In this document: positions 1 to 13,498 of the stretch, piece by piece
Numbering within the stretch: position 1 is the first letter of the stretch
Layout of the letters: every line of letters begins with the position of its first letter
Origin: Hermatobates lingyangjiaoensis
Taxonomy: Eukaryota > Arthropoda > Insecta > Hemiptera > Hermatobatidae
DNA length: 64,000 nt
Assembly: GCA_026182355.1 (NCBI GenBank)
Contig: JAPFBL010000036.1
Location: 682,001 to 746,000, forward strand
Direction: 5' to 3'
Notes under the pieces: generated by a model
Told to the model about the DNA's origin: nothing
Seen by the model: only the letters and a program-made list of their open reading frames with translations
Databases searched by the model: none
Position numbers and translations under genes: made by a program

Positions 1-9
1 TATATATAT

Positions 10-175
10 ATATTGTGAAGACCCTCTAACGGTTGGGGTCTCCAACCGTCGCTTCACAAGTACGCTTGGTGTCCCTTTCTCAACTCTCCTCATGACGTTT
101 CAACCGAAAATCAGAGACAGTGAGTGTGTTTGTTCCTTAGTTCTGTGTTTGTGATTCATCGTGAAACGTATATAT
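10..175. repeat. Family A palindrome, degraded
   Basis: Short inverted centre (GAAGACC...GGTCTCC) and a right arm related to 13902-13990 (AACCGAAAATCAGAGACAGT). The core reads CTCATGACG instead of CTGAAGACG. Flanked by (TA)n on both sides. Confidence 0.6.
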
Positions 176-695
176 ATATATATATATATATAATATTCGC
201 TATAGAGATTTTGTTGAAATAAATGCCAATATTTGAGTTTCACACATTTTCTACCAAATTGTTCCACTTTTCTCAGATAGGTTCTCCATATATTTAGAAC
301 AAGATACATATGTTCACCAAAATGTTTATTTTTATACACCGACATATTTCGGTCTTCATCAACTACTTTCAAGGATTCGTGTAAAATACTACACTAAAAA
401 CATAATTACTAAATATTTAACAATATCAACAATTAAATTAGCAATCACGGTGTAAACTTCATACATATTCGTTTAAAGGGAGGTTACTAAAAAGTAGTAG
501 GCATGGTGAGGTTTCACGCAGTTCCTGGTTACCTTCCATGTTCCATGTTAATCACGCATGGCAAAGGTGCCAGCTTCTTTCCACGTACCTGTTTGCCTTC
601 AGACGCACTTCATATGATTTCCGAATTCTTGTAAATCCACCACCCTGAATATTTATAATAGGTTGTTTCTCCAGAATATAAATTGCCTCCATGGT

Positions 696-910
696 TTGTA
701 ATCTAGTGTGGTCATTTTCTTGTATAGAACAACTGCATTATATAATTATAATTGATTGTTATTTCACGTGTTTATATGAAATCTTTTTATCAAAGTCTTG
801 TTTTCCCATTTCATTTTGTGGTTTGATCATTGATTGTTACTTCACGTGTTTATGTGAAATCTTTTTATCAAGTCTTGTTTTCCCATTTCATTTTGTGGTT
901 TGATCATTGA
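696..910. repeat. Family B arm, tandemly duplicated
   Basis: Two tandem copies, about 80 bp each, of the outer part of the family B palindrome (motifs TTTCACGTGTTTAT and TTGTGGTTTGATCAT). They end in (TA)n at 910. The ribozyme-bearing inner part is missing. Confidence 0.65.
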
Positions 911-1194
911 TATATATATATATTGGACTGCTTTAAAATCATCATTGCATAATAAAAGTTATCAAATTTTCCAACATTATACTGTTTACTAGCAAATATA
1001 CGAGAGATGTTTCCAAAGTTCAGGGAATTGAGCTATAATTAAATAACCCAGAACTTACATGTAATGTTACTGGTACCAGACAAGGCTTCACATGTTTATA
1101 TAACTGTCTAGTGCAATATTGTTCGGTCTGATTAAAGTGTTTGACTGATGTAGATGCGTATTCATAGCACTGTTTTTTTATCCATGGAAGACAC

Positions 1195-1775
1195 AGCAAA
1201 ATCTCAAGAGGCAATAATTTTCTTTTTGTGGAGAGAAAGTGAGAAAACATCAGAAATTATTCGGCATCTGAAAGGAGTATTTTGTCAGCCTGCAGTATCC
1301 AAAAGTACTGTATTGATCATCTGGTGAAATGCACTACAGTTAACGCAGAATGTTATTGAAATTTATTATCCAGACTACTGCGACAGGCACTGATAACAAA
1401 TTAGCCTATAAAGTTGCATAAGCATCCCTTATTGCAACAGGATAATGTAAGGTGATCATACACTGCAATAAAAACGAAATATGGTATGTTTTGAACGATT
1501 TACAATGGGGATTCTTCCCATATCACCTTATTCCCCTGACCTTGCACCCAGTAATTATCATATGAACCCATATTTAAAAAAAAACCCTTACGGGGTGGGG
1601 TGTTCAATTTGACAGTTTAACTCTCATAAAACATGCCACAAATAGGTGGATTGAGAAGTCACAGAAAAAAGTTCATTGAGAACAGCTTAAAAAAATGTGT
1701 CTGTCATTGGGATAAATGTATTCAGTTAAATGGAGATTATGTTGAAAAACTACATTGAAATATTGATGAAAACTA
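1195..1775 (+). pseudogene. mariner-family transposase remnant
   Basis: Frames are broken, but three mariner landmarks appear in order. The N-terminal segment reads ESEKTSEIIRHLKGVF, then SKSTV (1215-1305). The catalytic region has LLQQDN (about 1430) and YSPDLAPSNYH (1525-1562). The C-terminus reads CIQLNGDYVEK (about 1720-1750). Several frameshifts and stops make it inactive. Terminal inverted repeats were not identified. Confidence 0.65.
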
Positions 1776-2070
1776 ACAAAATAAAAAAAATTATAGCCAA
1801 ATTCTCAGAACATACATTCTATGTATGTTTACACATATCACCATAGGTATTCGCTTCCTCCATGTTATAATATGATGGATGCGAATAAAAGAGGCACAAC
1901 TGTAAGACTAGCACCTGTGTAGCTATTATAACTCTAGCTTCAATAACAACAGCAACCATAACTTGTAAAAGCCTAAGATCCCTTTTCTCCAATTTCAAAA
2001 AAGAAGATGACTTTGGTGCCCTAAGCAGGTGATTAGTCTACTGAAGATTAATCTGGCCCTGAACACGTTA

Positions 2071-3633
2071 CTCGGAACAGACAAATTAATTTCATTTATC
2101 ATTTATGAATTTGATAATAACATAAGAATTGATAATTGTTTAATTGGATAATAAGCTCGATAATCAGAGTATGGGTGGGTGGAGCAGAGTCAAATTTATT
2201 TTAACAACCATCTTAATTATTATTAGTTGTACGCTTTGACTGGAACAACTTGAATCGTAGTTTATTACTTGATAAAAGCCAATGTTTAAATCATGAGAGA
2301 GCTAATTCAAACAACATAGAAGAGCAAGCGCTCTAGCTCACCAAGTTCAGATGAAATGGCAAAGCAGACGGAGCAGAGGGTCGGAAAGGATGGCTTCTCA
2401 TTTCCTCTACTTCCTTTGAGGGCACACAAATCTCCAAGTCCAGTTTTCGGCTTCTTATTACAGTATGTTAATTAACTCTAAGATAATCTCACTCTGCTTC
2501 TATCTGTAACAGCTAATAATACTAAGTGTTTGACTGTGTATATGTAATGGAATACGTATCGGGAGTTAAAGGGAGAACTAGCTGATAGGTCTATTCTATT
2601 TCATTAAACAACCACCTACTGAGCTCATTAAATCGAATTGGAGAAGGAAAGAGAAAGTGGAATGGGAAGAAAAAGATAAAAGAGAGGATGATAAGAGAAA
2701 GGGAGAGATGAGGAGAAAATCAAAGAGTTTGGACGAGTCAGAGAGAAAAGAGCGAGTAAGTGTGAAAAGAGAGAGCGTGAGTGAGATGGAGAGAAAGAGA
2801 GAGAGAGAGAGAGAGAGTGAAGGAGGGTGGTGAAGGGTGAGAGAAAAGAGAATGAGAGAGAGTGATTGAGACTTTTACTACCAGAGAGAAAAAGACGGAG
2901 AGAGAGAAAACTGTTTTTTTTTTTATAGAGTACTACTTTAAGTGAGTAAGAGAGGGTGTGGCAAGAGATATATAGGCTCGAGGTCTAGGAAGATAGAGTG
3001 AGCACAATTGAGGGAAAGAGAAATGTTTTCTTAAACTTTCTACTATCAAAAATAACTTTTATTTTGATGGATTGTTGATTAGAGTGAGTGAAGTAAATAA
3101 AGCGGTCGAGGGGTAGAAAGAGAGAGAAAAAGAAAGAGTGATGGAGTTTTAGCTAGAACTAAATACTAAAAGGAGAGAATGGTTCCTTAAATAACATGTC
3201 GAGTTTTTTGCTTCTCCGGTCAAACAGAAATAGTTCGCAGTTTTGCTATGTATGCCATGCTACAACTTGACCGCACCTGACCCCATACAAAAGTCAAGGA
3301 AATTAATTTTACTTGCCTTTACTCTTCAGTTCATAGTAAACTAACACGACCTTTTATTATCTACTAATAATCAAAGAAGAAGTTCGAAAATTTATAAACC
3401 ATCAGCTGAGTGTTTTATAAATTTTATAATAAAAAAATGATGAATCTCACAAATATTTAAACAAAATTAAACATTTGTTTAATTTAAACAAAGTTTAAAC
3501 ATAATTAAACAAAATTTAAACTTTTTGTCAAAAAATTCTGTAATCCTCAGAAAAAGGAAGGCAGTAGTAACTCAATATTTAATTAAATGAAATTCCATTT
3601 TTCTGGGACTTAGTGAAATTATGAGTATTGATC
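2071..3633. repeat. Dispersed repeat, copy 1 (GA-rich core)
   Basis: It shares a long stretch of near-identity with 59015-60300 in the same orientation, starting at CGGAAC...ACAAATTAATTTC. The shared part includes an extended GA-rich purine strand (2640-3170 here). After about 3230 the copies differ by an indel, and similarity resumes at 3505-3633. No ORF explains it; probably an uncharacterised transposon. Confidence 0.8.
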
Positions 3634-3989
3634 CAGCAACACCATTGAATAAGTTGACACATTGAATAAGTCAACTGTATGTTGATCAAGATAAATCAAG
3701 TAAATAAAACAGCATTCCAATTTTTTATTTAAAAAAAAAGAAAAATTATAACCTTTATTATGGTAGAAATGATTGACAATGAGCTGGCCTAAACCAAACA
3801 GAAGTGCCAGCAATAGATTGAAACCAGTTAGTCATATTCAATAAGTTACCTACATTCCATTCCTGTATTGATTTACGAGTATTCATGTGCCACAGCCTTT
3901 TGGGTGTACCATAATAAAGCAAAATACTAGTAGGTTGATATTTTTTTGTGTGGAGGTCTTTTTTCACGTCTCGATGAAACAACTGTTTC

Positions 3990-4800
3990 CTCTTGAATGA
4001 AAAAAAAAGAGACAGTCCTCGTGAAGTGCTCAGAGTGGATCTCGCGGACGCGAGCTTTCACGACCTACAACAACAAAAGCTATAAACATAAGCCCGGTAG
4101 CCTCTGAAAGACTACCTTAGATAGTTACTTGATAAAAGAGATAAACAAGACTTTCAGAGGAAAAATCAAAAGTGGAAAAAAAATACAGTTAATAAGCAGT
4201 TCGAATATAGAAAAAATAGGCAACTAAGAGAAGGAGTCAGAGATTACAAGAAAGGGTAAGCTATAGGGTACAGAATGTATCGAGAGAAAGAAGGAGAAGC
4301 ATCCAGACGCTAACAACATTGCGAGGAGCCAAGCAAAACCTAAGTATGCCATAACCAACAACAACCAGCATCGTCTGAATAAACAAACCTTCGGCCTGCT
4401 ACGGAAACAAAATTGACGTATTTCTTTGAGAGACAAAAAAAATGTCTTAAAAAAAACAGGCGCATGCTGCAAGAAGAAAGGAGGAAATCGGGGACCAGCT
4501 CCTGAGCCAGTGCGATACTGAGCGGACTTGCCATCTGCGGACACAGGAACCCTAAGGTAGCACCTAAAGCTGCTGTTCTGCCCCCACAGTGGGAAAAGAA
4601 GTCTTGAGAAAGACAGGCGTTAACCGCTCGAGGCCGGCAAGCCGGGTCATCCTACAGACTAAGACGCACGGGCAGACCTACCATCCGTGGAGCCCGTCCC
4701 CACGAGACTACCACCCCACTTCACAAAGAGAGACATTAGACACATCTGACTAATGTGAAAGCTAGCGCGTGAAGGAGCGGATTTTCCACCCTAAGACGGA
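3990..4800. repeat. GC-rich repeat-like block
   Basis: Its base composition is clearly richer in G+C than the flanks, with short runs such as CGCTCGAGGCCGGCAAGCC. An inverted pair CCTCTGAAAG / CTTTCAGAGG lies at about 4092-4160. Two overlapping minus-strand open frames of 64 and 106 codons look like chance. It resembles the untranslated part of a non-LTR retroelement, but I cannot name it. Confidence 0.35.
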
Positions 4801-5400
4801 TTAATCAAAACACTTTGTATGTTTGACATTTAAAAATGTCATATATGAAAGATGCAATAAATTTGTTGGACATTCATAAAATATAAATTTAAAAAAAAGT
4901 ACTTACAATTTCTTTCAAGGGCTTAGAGATCAGTAATTGCATTTATACTTAGTATTAATTAGAACTTATAGTTATATTTGTTACTGTCGTTTGCTTAGCA
5001 CTTCTTAATAAGTGATTAGGATAAGCTAATTAGGATTGATGTTAATGCTTAATATCTATTAACACATATCGTGAAAAGATTATTATTACGGCCCATCTAC
5101 ACTAGCATATTGATAACAAGCGCTATTTTAACACATCGATTCTATTCCTACTGATAACATATCATGTTCTCGTAACATTGGTTAGTTCTCACTTTCACTT
5201 CTATTATAATTAGGTTTCATCTTCAATAGTATATTTAAAACATCTCGTCTTAAGTAGTTTACCGCTGTCGTATCTTGAAAGCATACCGATTATCATATCT
5301 CTAAGAACTTTCTCATTATATAAATTCTCAAGATAAGTTTATATAATACTTTGAATATGTATTGTGTAGAATTATAATCACTGGTGTCGTCTAGACGTTG
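4801..5400. other. AT-rich spacer
   Basis: No ORF, repeat partner or RNA gene recognised. Probably contains the MCMDC2 promoter and 5' UTR if exon 1 is right. Confidence 0.4.
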
Positions 5401-5404
5401 CGTG

Positions 5405-5450
5405 ATGAAAATTGTGACCTATATGATGGCTGATTGCTCTAACACAGAAA
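5405..5450 (+). CDS. MCMDC2: MCMDC2 exon 1 (putative start)
   Basis: Candidate first coding exon. Three in-frame ATGs lie at 5405, 5423 and 5426, followed by a short acidic stretch and the donor GAAA|GTAATA. It ends in phase 1, which exon 2 needs (A plus TT gives Ile). There is no homology support for so short a piece, so the start is an inference from phase and position. Confidence 0.4.
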
Positions 5451-8400
5451 GTAATAACCTCTTAGGCAAAACAACATGATAATGTTTCAAAAAATCTTGT
5501 TTTTGTTTACTTATCTTTTCACCTAAGAGCTATTAATTGAAAATGATTAAAAACATGATACCCACTCATTAATTTCATACTTAAATAGTAATTACTGTTT
5601 TATTTAGTAGGAGATTGATTGGCTTTATCACTGCATAAAATCGTTTTTTTTTCTCTCTTTTTTGTGAGTTGGTTTGGAAACTATTTGGAAAAAGCAATTA
5701 GTTTTATTTGAAGATGGTGGTGAGAAGGGTTGCTTGATTTGTAGGTGCGAGGGGGCTGACTTGCACTTACAAATTGAAAAAGAGGAAAACTTTTATCCCC
5801 AGTTTTGTGTCACGGTCATTTGCTCCCAACCAGTTTGTCCGCAGTCTCATGTCCACACCCAATTTGACTGGCCTCTCTTCTTTTTCTTTTTAAAATATTT
5901 TCGCATCTACCATTCACTTTTTTTGTTCAGTCACATCAAGTACTAGACTTTAATACCATCAGGGATGTACACAGATACGCGCCATTTTAGTAGTAAAAAT
6001 TCCACTGAATTAAATAACTTCTCAAGTTGTTTTTTTTTTATTACAGAGGCATATAGTCTATCTGTAACCTAGTACTGGTTAAAATGATTTTTGTTATAAG
6101 TTTCTGGAGTATAAGTACGTACTCACATCCCTTTTCAAGTATAAAGAATATATCAAAACGCACTAGACAAAATAATCTCTGAAGTAAGTTTTTCAGTCTG
6201 AGGAATATCGCACCTCCTGGATTGCCAAAAGATGCCGAAGAACTTGAAAGGTATTATTTTTTATGACCAAAATAGATACATCAGTTCTAAAATTTAGCCA
6301 CTATTTATGCAAATTTGAAGTAATAATGACAAATGAAAGTCGAAGTGGCAAGTATTACTACGTCTGTGTTGACAGCACTAAATTATTCTTGAAATGTTAT
6401 TTATAAATAGAAAACTACCTGGATTACTGATTAAAAGTACTCTCCAAACCTTGTACTTTTTTCGTTTTGCATTCAATAATATGCTTATGATTTCTCCCAA
6501 CAAAAACCTATATTATTCTATTACTGTTGTATTATATACTAGCAAACGTGCCCGTCTTTAACGGGTACTTTATCAAAAATTTGGTATTCCAAAATATTAT
6601 TACAAATTGTAGAATAGTAGAAAACATCATTATCAGTATAGTGTTAAGCAAATGCCTCTGTACAAACCGCATTAGCTGTCTGTCCTTCAGGTTCATGGAA
6701 GAACAAAGAGTTGGAACCTCTGACTCTTGGGCAAGCAAACTACAGTTGACCATGTGAGAAATACTTGGTCTCACTCACTTCAATTCCTGCGGTAGATAGT
6801 TTCTCCTAGCAACTTGCTAGTCAGCTTGCTATATCATAAGGTCGCTGAGTTTACTTGTCACAAAATTTTGCGGAATAGCCGACAAAACGACAGACAGAAA
6901 TTTTTCTAAGGGTGGATTCGGTTTCTCTAACGTATGAAACATAAAAAAAAACTTGAAATGAGTCAGTTTTAAGCAATGTACAGACAAAACCTTTCTTTTA
7001 TTTGTATAGATTCCAGTCGTACCTGTTATTAATTTTTAATATAAGATTCATCTATAATATAAAAATCATGTGCCCATGTGAGAGTCTGTCTGTTTACACT
7101 GCACAAGTGGTCAAATGATATTCATTTTAAATGGGACTTGGTGCATTTCTTGTGATTTATTCTGGCTTAGTTTTGGTGTGAAAAAATCATGACATTTTGT
7201 TCACTTAGACATAAAAAAGTGTGTTTTTACGAATTCTTGTTTACGGCCTTACTTTGATGTGTTATTGTTGTGATCATGGATTAATATCTCGGTATCTCAG
7301 CACATTTTCATATACCCACATATACATTAATTTCATGAAAAAATTTCAAAAGTTGTATCTAGCAAAAACTCAAACAGATTTGTACCTCGATTATATTTCT
7401 TCATTTAAAGAAAAAAAATACATATATTATTTTACAGTGGGGTAAACATTCAACGAGTTGATTATTTGTCCTGTAGTTGTGAGATGGATCTTGGATAACT
7501 TTAAAAGTTGCCAACTTTCTAGACAGTCGGCTATCTAATATTCTGAAATCTGAGTCCTTAATACAGTCGTTATGCTTCATGGTAGATTTAATACGAAATA
7601 AGAAATGAAGTTTCCATAAATTTTTAATACCTTTAGAATTAGATGTGCATTTAGAGTGTATTAACTTTTGTATAAAATTTATTTGTAGCCAGCTAGCTAG
7701 CTAGCTTGAAACACACACATCAACATACTGTGTCTATTATATTTGCATATGAGTGTCTACTACTTCTTGATATTTAGGGCAAACCTACCACTGCGTCGAG
7801 AACACACGTTTACTGAAAAATCTCCAATTGATGTTAATAGCATCATTTGCATAATATATTAACAACTGCATAATCAACATTCAGGGTGAGGCGTTCATAC
7901 AGCTAGTACCATACTATAGACTCCAGGGATATCACTCGAAGGGTATTATCTTGGTTATGTCGCCAGATTTTTTGTATGTGTGAGATTTAAATCCTGTTAA
8001 TTCTATTCTCCGTAAAAGTCCAAAGTTTGTAGAATGATAGATAGTTTTTGAACAATTTTACTGTAATAAATTTGGGGAAGATAATATTTAGGACTCTTAG
8101 AGTAGAATCAACATGATTACGTATCTCGATTATAATGATGATGACAATTGACATGTAACCATAGTGACAAATAACCAACATTTGGCGCTTCTAAAACAAA
8201 AAATCTCTAAAAAGACATTTAATTAATAATCGTTTATTAACATTGAACTTCACAATTGAACTATTTTCACAATTTACTATTTGTAAGTGTAAATGTTTTT
8301 TATTTTTAATTACATAAAATCTACAAGACAGTTTTTCCATGCCTAATGGAGTGCTGTTAAAAAAGAGAATAACAAACCAGATATTACAATAACCTGAATG

Positions 8401-11400
8401 TCTTACTACTTTAGACGCTGATTTATTATGTCACTTGTTTACTGGATGAAAGTATCAACCGTGAAGAAGAAACAAAATAAAAGTTTATCGCTACTCGGTG
8501 AGTTCTTCAGGTTCAAATTAAACTCTCGCCTTAAAAGTATTGACTGTGAAATTGAAACAAAATAAAAGTTTATCAGGATGAAACTTTTCCTCATTGTTAA
8601 CAAAACATTCACAATGAGAGTTTAATTTGAACCTGAAGAATTGACGGAGTCCTGATAAACTTTTATTTTGTGTATACACACACACACACACACACACATT
8701 TATATATATATATATATAAAGATTTCACATAAACACGTGAAATAACAATCAATGATCAAACCAGTCTTGTTTCCCATTTCTTATTGTGGTTTGATCATAT
8801 ATATATATCTAAGATCGTTCAACGTGATTTTATTCACAAGAATTAAATTACACGTCCTTTCAAGTAAAAGGATAATTAACACACAAAATAAAACATGTAA
8901 CTGACAACATCAACAATGTGATGTTACCATGGCAACGAAAGGAAAAGTTGAAGTGTAGCCAACCTTTACACCTCCCCCTCTCAAGTGGCTTGCTGCGGGT
9001 TAAAGGGTAGCAGTTTGCTGGAATGGAAGAAATTGGATATCTTTTTTCTTTTACCTGCAGCAACTTCATAAAATAATGGTGATATCTGCCTGACAATTGG
9101 GAAAGGCCCTACACGGACAGGATCAAGCTTTTTCCTGTTTAGTTTATTCCCATTCTCGATGTAGACTAAATCGTCCTTCTTGAAACAATGTTGTCGCCGA
9201 TTTCTATCTATCCGATCCTTGTTTACTTTAAAATTCTTGAGAGAATTCTGAAACGCTGTTCTGCGGTCCTCTTCAAGAGACGGCGATTTACCCTCCAAAA
9301 GGGGTGATATTGTATGTTTTTCACCCAGCAAAAGATAAGATGGTGCAAATTTCGTAGAACTGTGAATCGTGTTATTATATTCAGAAACACATTCGTTAGC
9401 CAAGATCGGCCAGGCTCTATTATCGTTGTTGTTTATTTTACATCGGAGACGGTTTACCAAGGTTTGGTTTAATCTCTCGTTGAGCCCATTTGATTCTGGA
9501 TGATCGATGCATGTGAAAACTATTTGTATTCCAGCCCCCTTTAAATAATTTATAAAATCGGCTGAATTAATACCTGTGTACTGATCCGCTAGCAGAATGG
9601 AAATCTTATTTCTTTTGGCAATTGGATAAATTAAATTTATAAATGTTTGAGCATTCTGTCCCTTTGTAGTAGAGATCCATGCATAGCGGGTGAAATGATC
9701 TACTAAAATATGCATATACCTCTTTTTTGATCGGTTTCCAGAGAAACCTCCGACACTATCCAGTGACATAATTTGAAATGGTTCTGTAGCTGGGCCGAAT
9801 TGGGAGAGTAATCCGATAGCTCGACTTCGTCGAACTTTATTCTCGATGCATATTTTACAATTTTTACAAAAGGAGTGTATAGCTTTATCGAGCCCTTTGA
9901 AGTAATAGTGTGGTCGGATTGTAGAAATCATATGCGCCGGACCAATATGTCCATAGAGTTTGTGAACGCGTTCGATTATCTCGTTTCCTAGGGTAGGAGA
10001 AATAAGAATTCTTGATTTTTCTTTGAATTTTTTCAGTATTAATCCCTGCTTACATTCGATCTGTTTAGAATGTTTTAAGTCAGCAAAATGCTCAGATTGG
10101 TCTTTCAATATTGTTGGTAAATCGATTAAATTGACAACTTTAATGGCATCCTCATTCTCAAAGTATTCTAACACTGGATTTCTGGACAAAAGATCAGCAA
10201 GGACATTTTCTTTGCCTTGTTTGTATATAATATTAAAGTCAAATTGTGATAGATAAAGAATTAAGTCTCCGAGAATTTCATCGGTTCTTGCTTTAGTTTT
10301 TAAATTCTCCAATGGTTTGTGATCAGTACAGATCGTGAAGTGGCGTCCAATGAAATAATACTGCCAAAATTTTATTGCATCTTTAATAGCTTTGCATTCA
10401 AGGTGAATGATGCTTAAGCGTTTTTCTCTGTTAGAAAGCTTCCGTGAGTAATATGCTACAGGGTGTAGTATCCCGTCCTCCTGAGGCTGTTTTAGAGTTG
10501 CACCAATGCCTCTGTAGCTGGCATCTGTCTCAATAACTATGGATTTCCCTGGATCATAAATAGCCAGAATGGGCTTCGAGCATAAATAATCTCTGATCAT
10601 ATTGAAAGATTGCTCACAATCATCCGACCAGACAAATTTCACATCCTTTCTCAATAGTCGATGTAATGGTTCTAATTTTTGACTGCTATTTTCTATATAC
10701 TTTAAATAATAATTGATAGAGCCTAAAACACTACGTACACTGGACTTGTCTGTAGGTCTTTGAAGTTTTTGGATAGAGATTAAATTTTCTTGAGCTGGTG
10801 AGATTTTGTTCTTTGAAATAATATGTCCAAGATATTTTACCGATTTAGCTGCGAACAAACATTTGGCTAATTTTAATTTAAATCCTTCCGCAATGATTAC
10901 TTGTAAAAATTTTTCAATATGTTGAATATGATCGTCCCAGGTTCTAGAGAATATCAAAATATCGTCGATATAATTCAAGCTAAACACATCCAAATTATTT
11001 CTGCGAATTAAGGAGGATAATATTCGTTGAAATGTGGCTGGAGCATTCTTCAGCCCAAAAGGAAGAACTTTGAACATAAATTTGCCATAATTTGTGACAA
11101 AGGAAGTTTTCTCTCGATCCTGTACTTTCATAGGTATACACCAGAATGCAGAGTTAATGTCTAAAACAGAGAAATATTCACAGTTTGCAACCTTATGGAT
11201 GACATCTTGAATTGTAGGGAATGGATAACATTCTGGAACTATTAATTTGTTTAATTTCCTGAAGTCAATACATAAGCGGGATTTTCTTCCCTCATCTTTC
11301 TTATAAGCCAAGGTTACAGGTGAAGAAAATGGTGAATCAGATTCTTCAATAATACCTGCCTGTAATAATTCTTTGATCTGAGTTCTTATTTCTTCATCGT

Positions 11401-13448
11401 CCGGAATTGAACATTTATATGGTCGACAGGTGACATATTCATCTTTCAGTAGCTTGATTTCAGCTTCTTTAGATCGTACTTTACCAATATCAAATTTATT
11501 ATTCGCAAAAATCTGTCTGTGTGTTTTAATTAATTGTAAAACCTTTTGTTTTCTATCCCAATTTTCTATATGTTTCAAATCAGCTTCATTTTCATCTAAA
11601 TTTATTGTGTCATTGGAATTTATTTCATTATATTCATCGGAAACGTTAGTCTTATATTGATGTTGCACTTGATCATCATTAAGTTGCGGATTAATATCTG
11701 AATCAAAGTTGGATCGATCTTCCAATAGATCTATTATTTCGCCCTTATTAGTGCGTTGAAATATTTTTAAATTTTCGTTTTGAATCAACTTAAATTTTTT
11801 TATAACATCTGTACCAAGTAACATATTGTAAGAGAAATTATCATTTTTTATAACGTATGCCATAATATAATCAACTATGTCTCCAATGCGAAGTTTAATT
11901 TTAACCCGGGCTGAGGTGAAATTACGTCCGCTGATAGTTTTAAGTAGACTCTGGTGTTCTATTAATTTCAACTGAAGCAAATCAGCAATTCGTTGATTAA
12001 TTAATGTCACATTAGAGCCGCAATCGTAAACAGCTTTTAGTTTTATATCATCATTGATTATAACGTTTAATTTTATCAGCGGATCTAATTTCGCCCGGCT
12101 GGTTAGTTTAAATTGTCATTGTCGATATTTAGTACATCCATGTCGCCTGTTTGATGGTGAATTAAATTTGATTTAATTTTTGTAGTAAAATTTTTATTAC
12201 GACAATCAGATATTGGATGGTACCGATTCGGGAATCCAAGGTTATTACAAATTGAACATTGTTTCCTCTGAGGTTCGGTTTTCTGGTGTGATTCAGTTTT
12301 TATATAAGGATTAAGTAAGGACTTTTTATTAAAACTCGGACTTACAGGTTTGTTTTTCCCTTTTCTATTAAATAAGTCTTCTAACTTACGGAGTTCCGTA
12401 TATAGCTTGTCAAGTGTAGTTATCTCCTCTCGGTCAAGTTCTTCTTGTGCTTCTATCGGTAAACCGAAAACTATTTGATTAATTCGAGATATTTCAGTAC
12501 TTTTTGGTTCAACTTCAAGACATAGTTTTTCTTTAATGAGAGCATAATCAATTATGGACCCTCCCAAATATTTGTAGTTGAATGCCTTCCTAACAACAGT
12601 CCAACCTTTATCTATGAATACATTAAGAAAACTCTTCTTCCAAATTTCCCAGGAAGTGGTTAGTCCAAGTTTTGTAAGGCTGATCTCATACCAGTCTCTA
12701 GGAGTCCCAGTCAGAAAGAATCGCAAAGCTTGAATTTTAACACTATCTAGAACTATCCGAAATCGACAACATTCATCCTCAAATATACGGAGCCATTCAT
12801 TAGGATTATGCACTTTTCTTTCAAATTTAGGTAAAACAAATTTTTTCTCTAGGTGATGCAATTCTATTTCATTTTGGGTTGAATTTAATTTTAACTGTTG
12901 TTCTAACTGGCGAATTCGGTCTTCTAACTTCGTTTGAACTAGCTCATGAGATGAAGAAACTGATACAAACTGACTTTCTTCTAAGGGGAATTGTCGAAAA
13001 CAAATATTTTCCGTTTCATCAAAATATTCTTTACGAATTTCTTCATCAATCTTTACGGCTACTGTTCTATAACCATTTATTTTTTTTATAACAGCTATTG
13101 CATTTACTATTTGTCTTTTCTTTAACAAAATAGAATGTACCTGTAAATCCCTTGACTCCTCTGGAAATAAATACCAAACATTTTTGTCAGGAGAAATACC
13201 CTGGATCTCAAAACCATCCTCTGCTCTCTTCGTAACACGAACATAAAGTTGAGCCATTCTCTATTTACTTGAGATCTTGTAATTTAATTTCTAAGATCGT
13301 TCAACGTGATTTTATTCACAAGAATTAAATTACACGTCCTTTCAAGTAAAAGGATAATTAACACACAAAATAAAACATGTAACTGACAACATCAACAATG
13401 TGATGTTACCATGGCAACGAAAGGAAAAGTTGAAGTGTAGCCAACCTT

Positions 13449-13498
<50 letters not shown>

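Larger units (their letters stand above)
8808..13452 (-). mobile_element. Complete Ty3/gypsy LTR retrotransposon
   Basis: A 4.65-kb element on the minus strand with 163-bp direct LTRs, gag and pol, and no env. The LTRs begin TGTAAAGG in element orientation, and I could find no difference between the two copies. The polypurine tract GAGGGGGAGG (8971-8980) abuts the 3' LTR. Pol has protease, RT, RNase H and integrase in the Ty3/gypsy order. No frameshift or stop interrupts gag or pol. Both ends abut (TA)n, so the target-site duplication cannot be read. Identical LTRs and open frames point to a recent insertion into intron 3 of MCMDC2, antisense to the gene. Confidence 0.93.

Noticed and set aside
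4224..4544. 106-codon minus-strand frame
   Set aside because: Lies in a GC-rich repeat-like block with an overlapping alternative frame; no recognisable domain.
5940..6196. Single long exon 5669-6250 instead of two exons
   Set aside because: Stops occur after 5942 in the frame; separate exons with GT-AG borders give matching phases.
8450..8670. Family C hairpin as a hammerhead
   Set aside because: CTGAAGA is present, but no GAAA or second strand of the core is in the right place.
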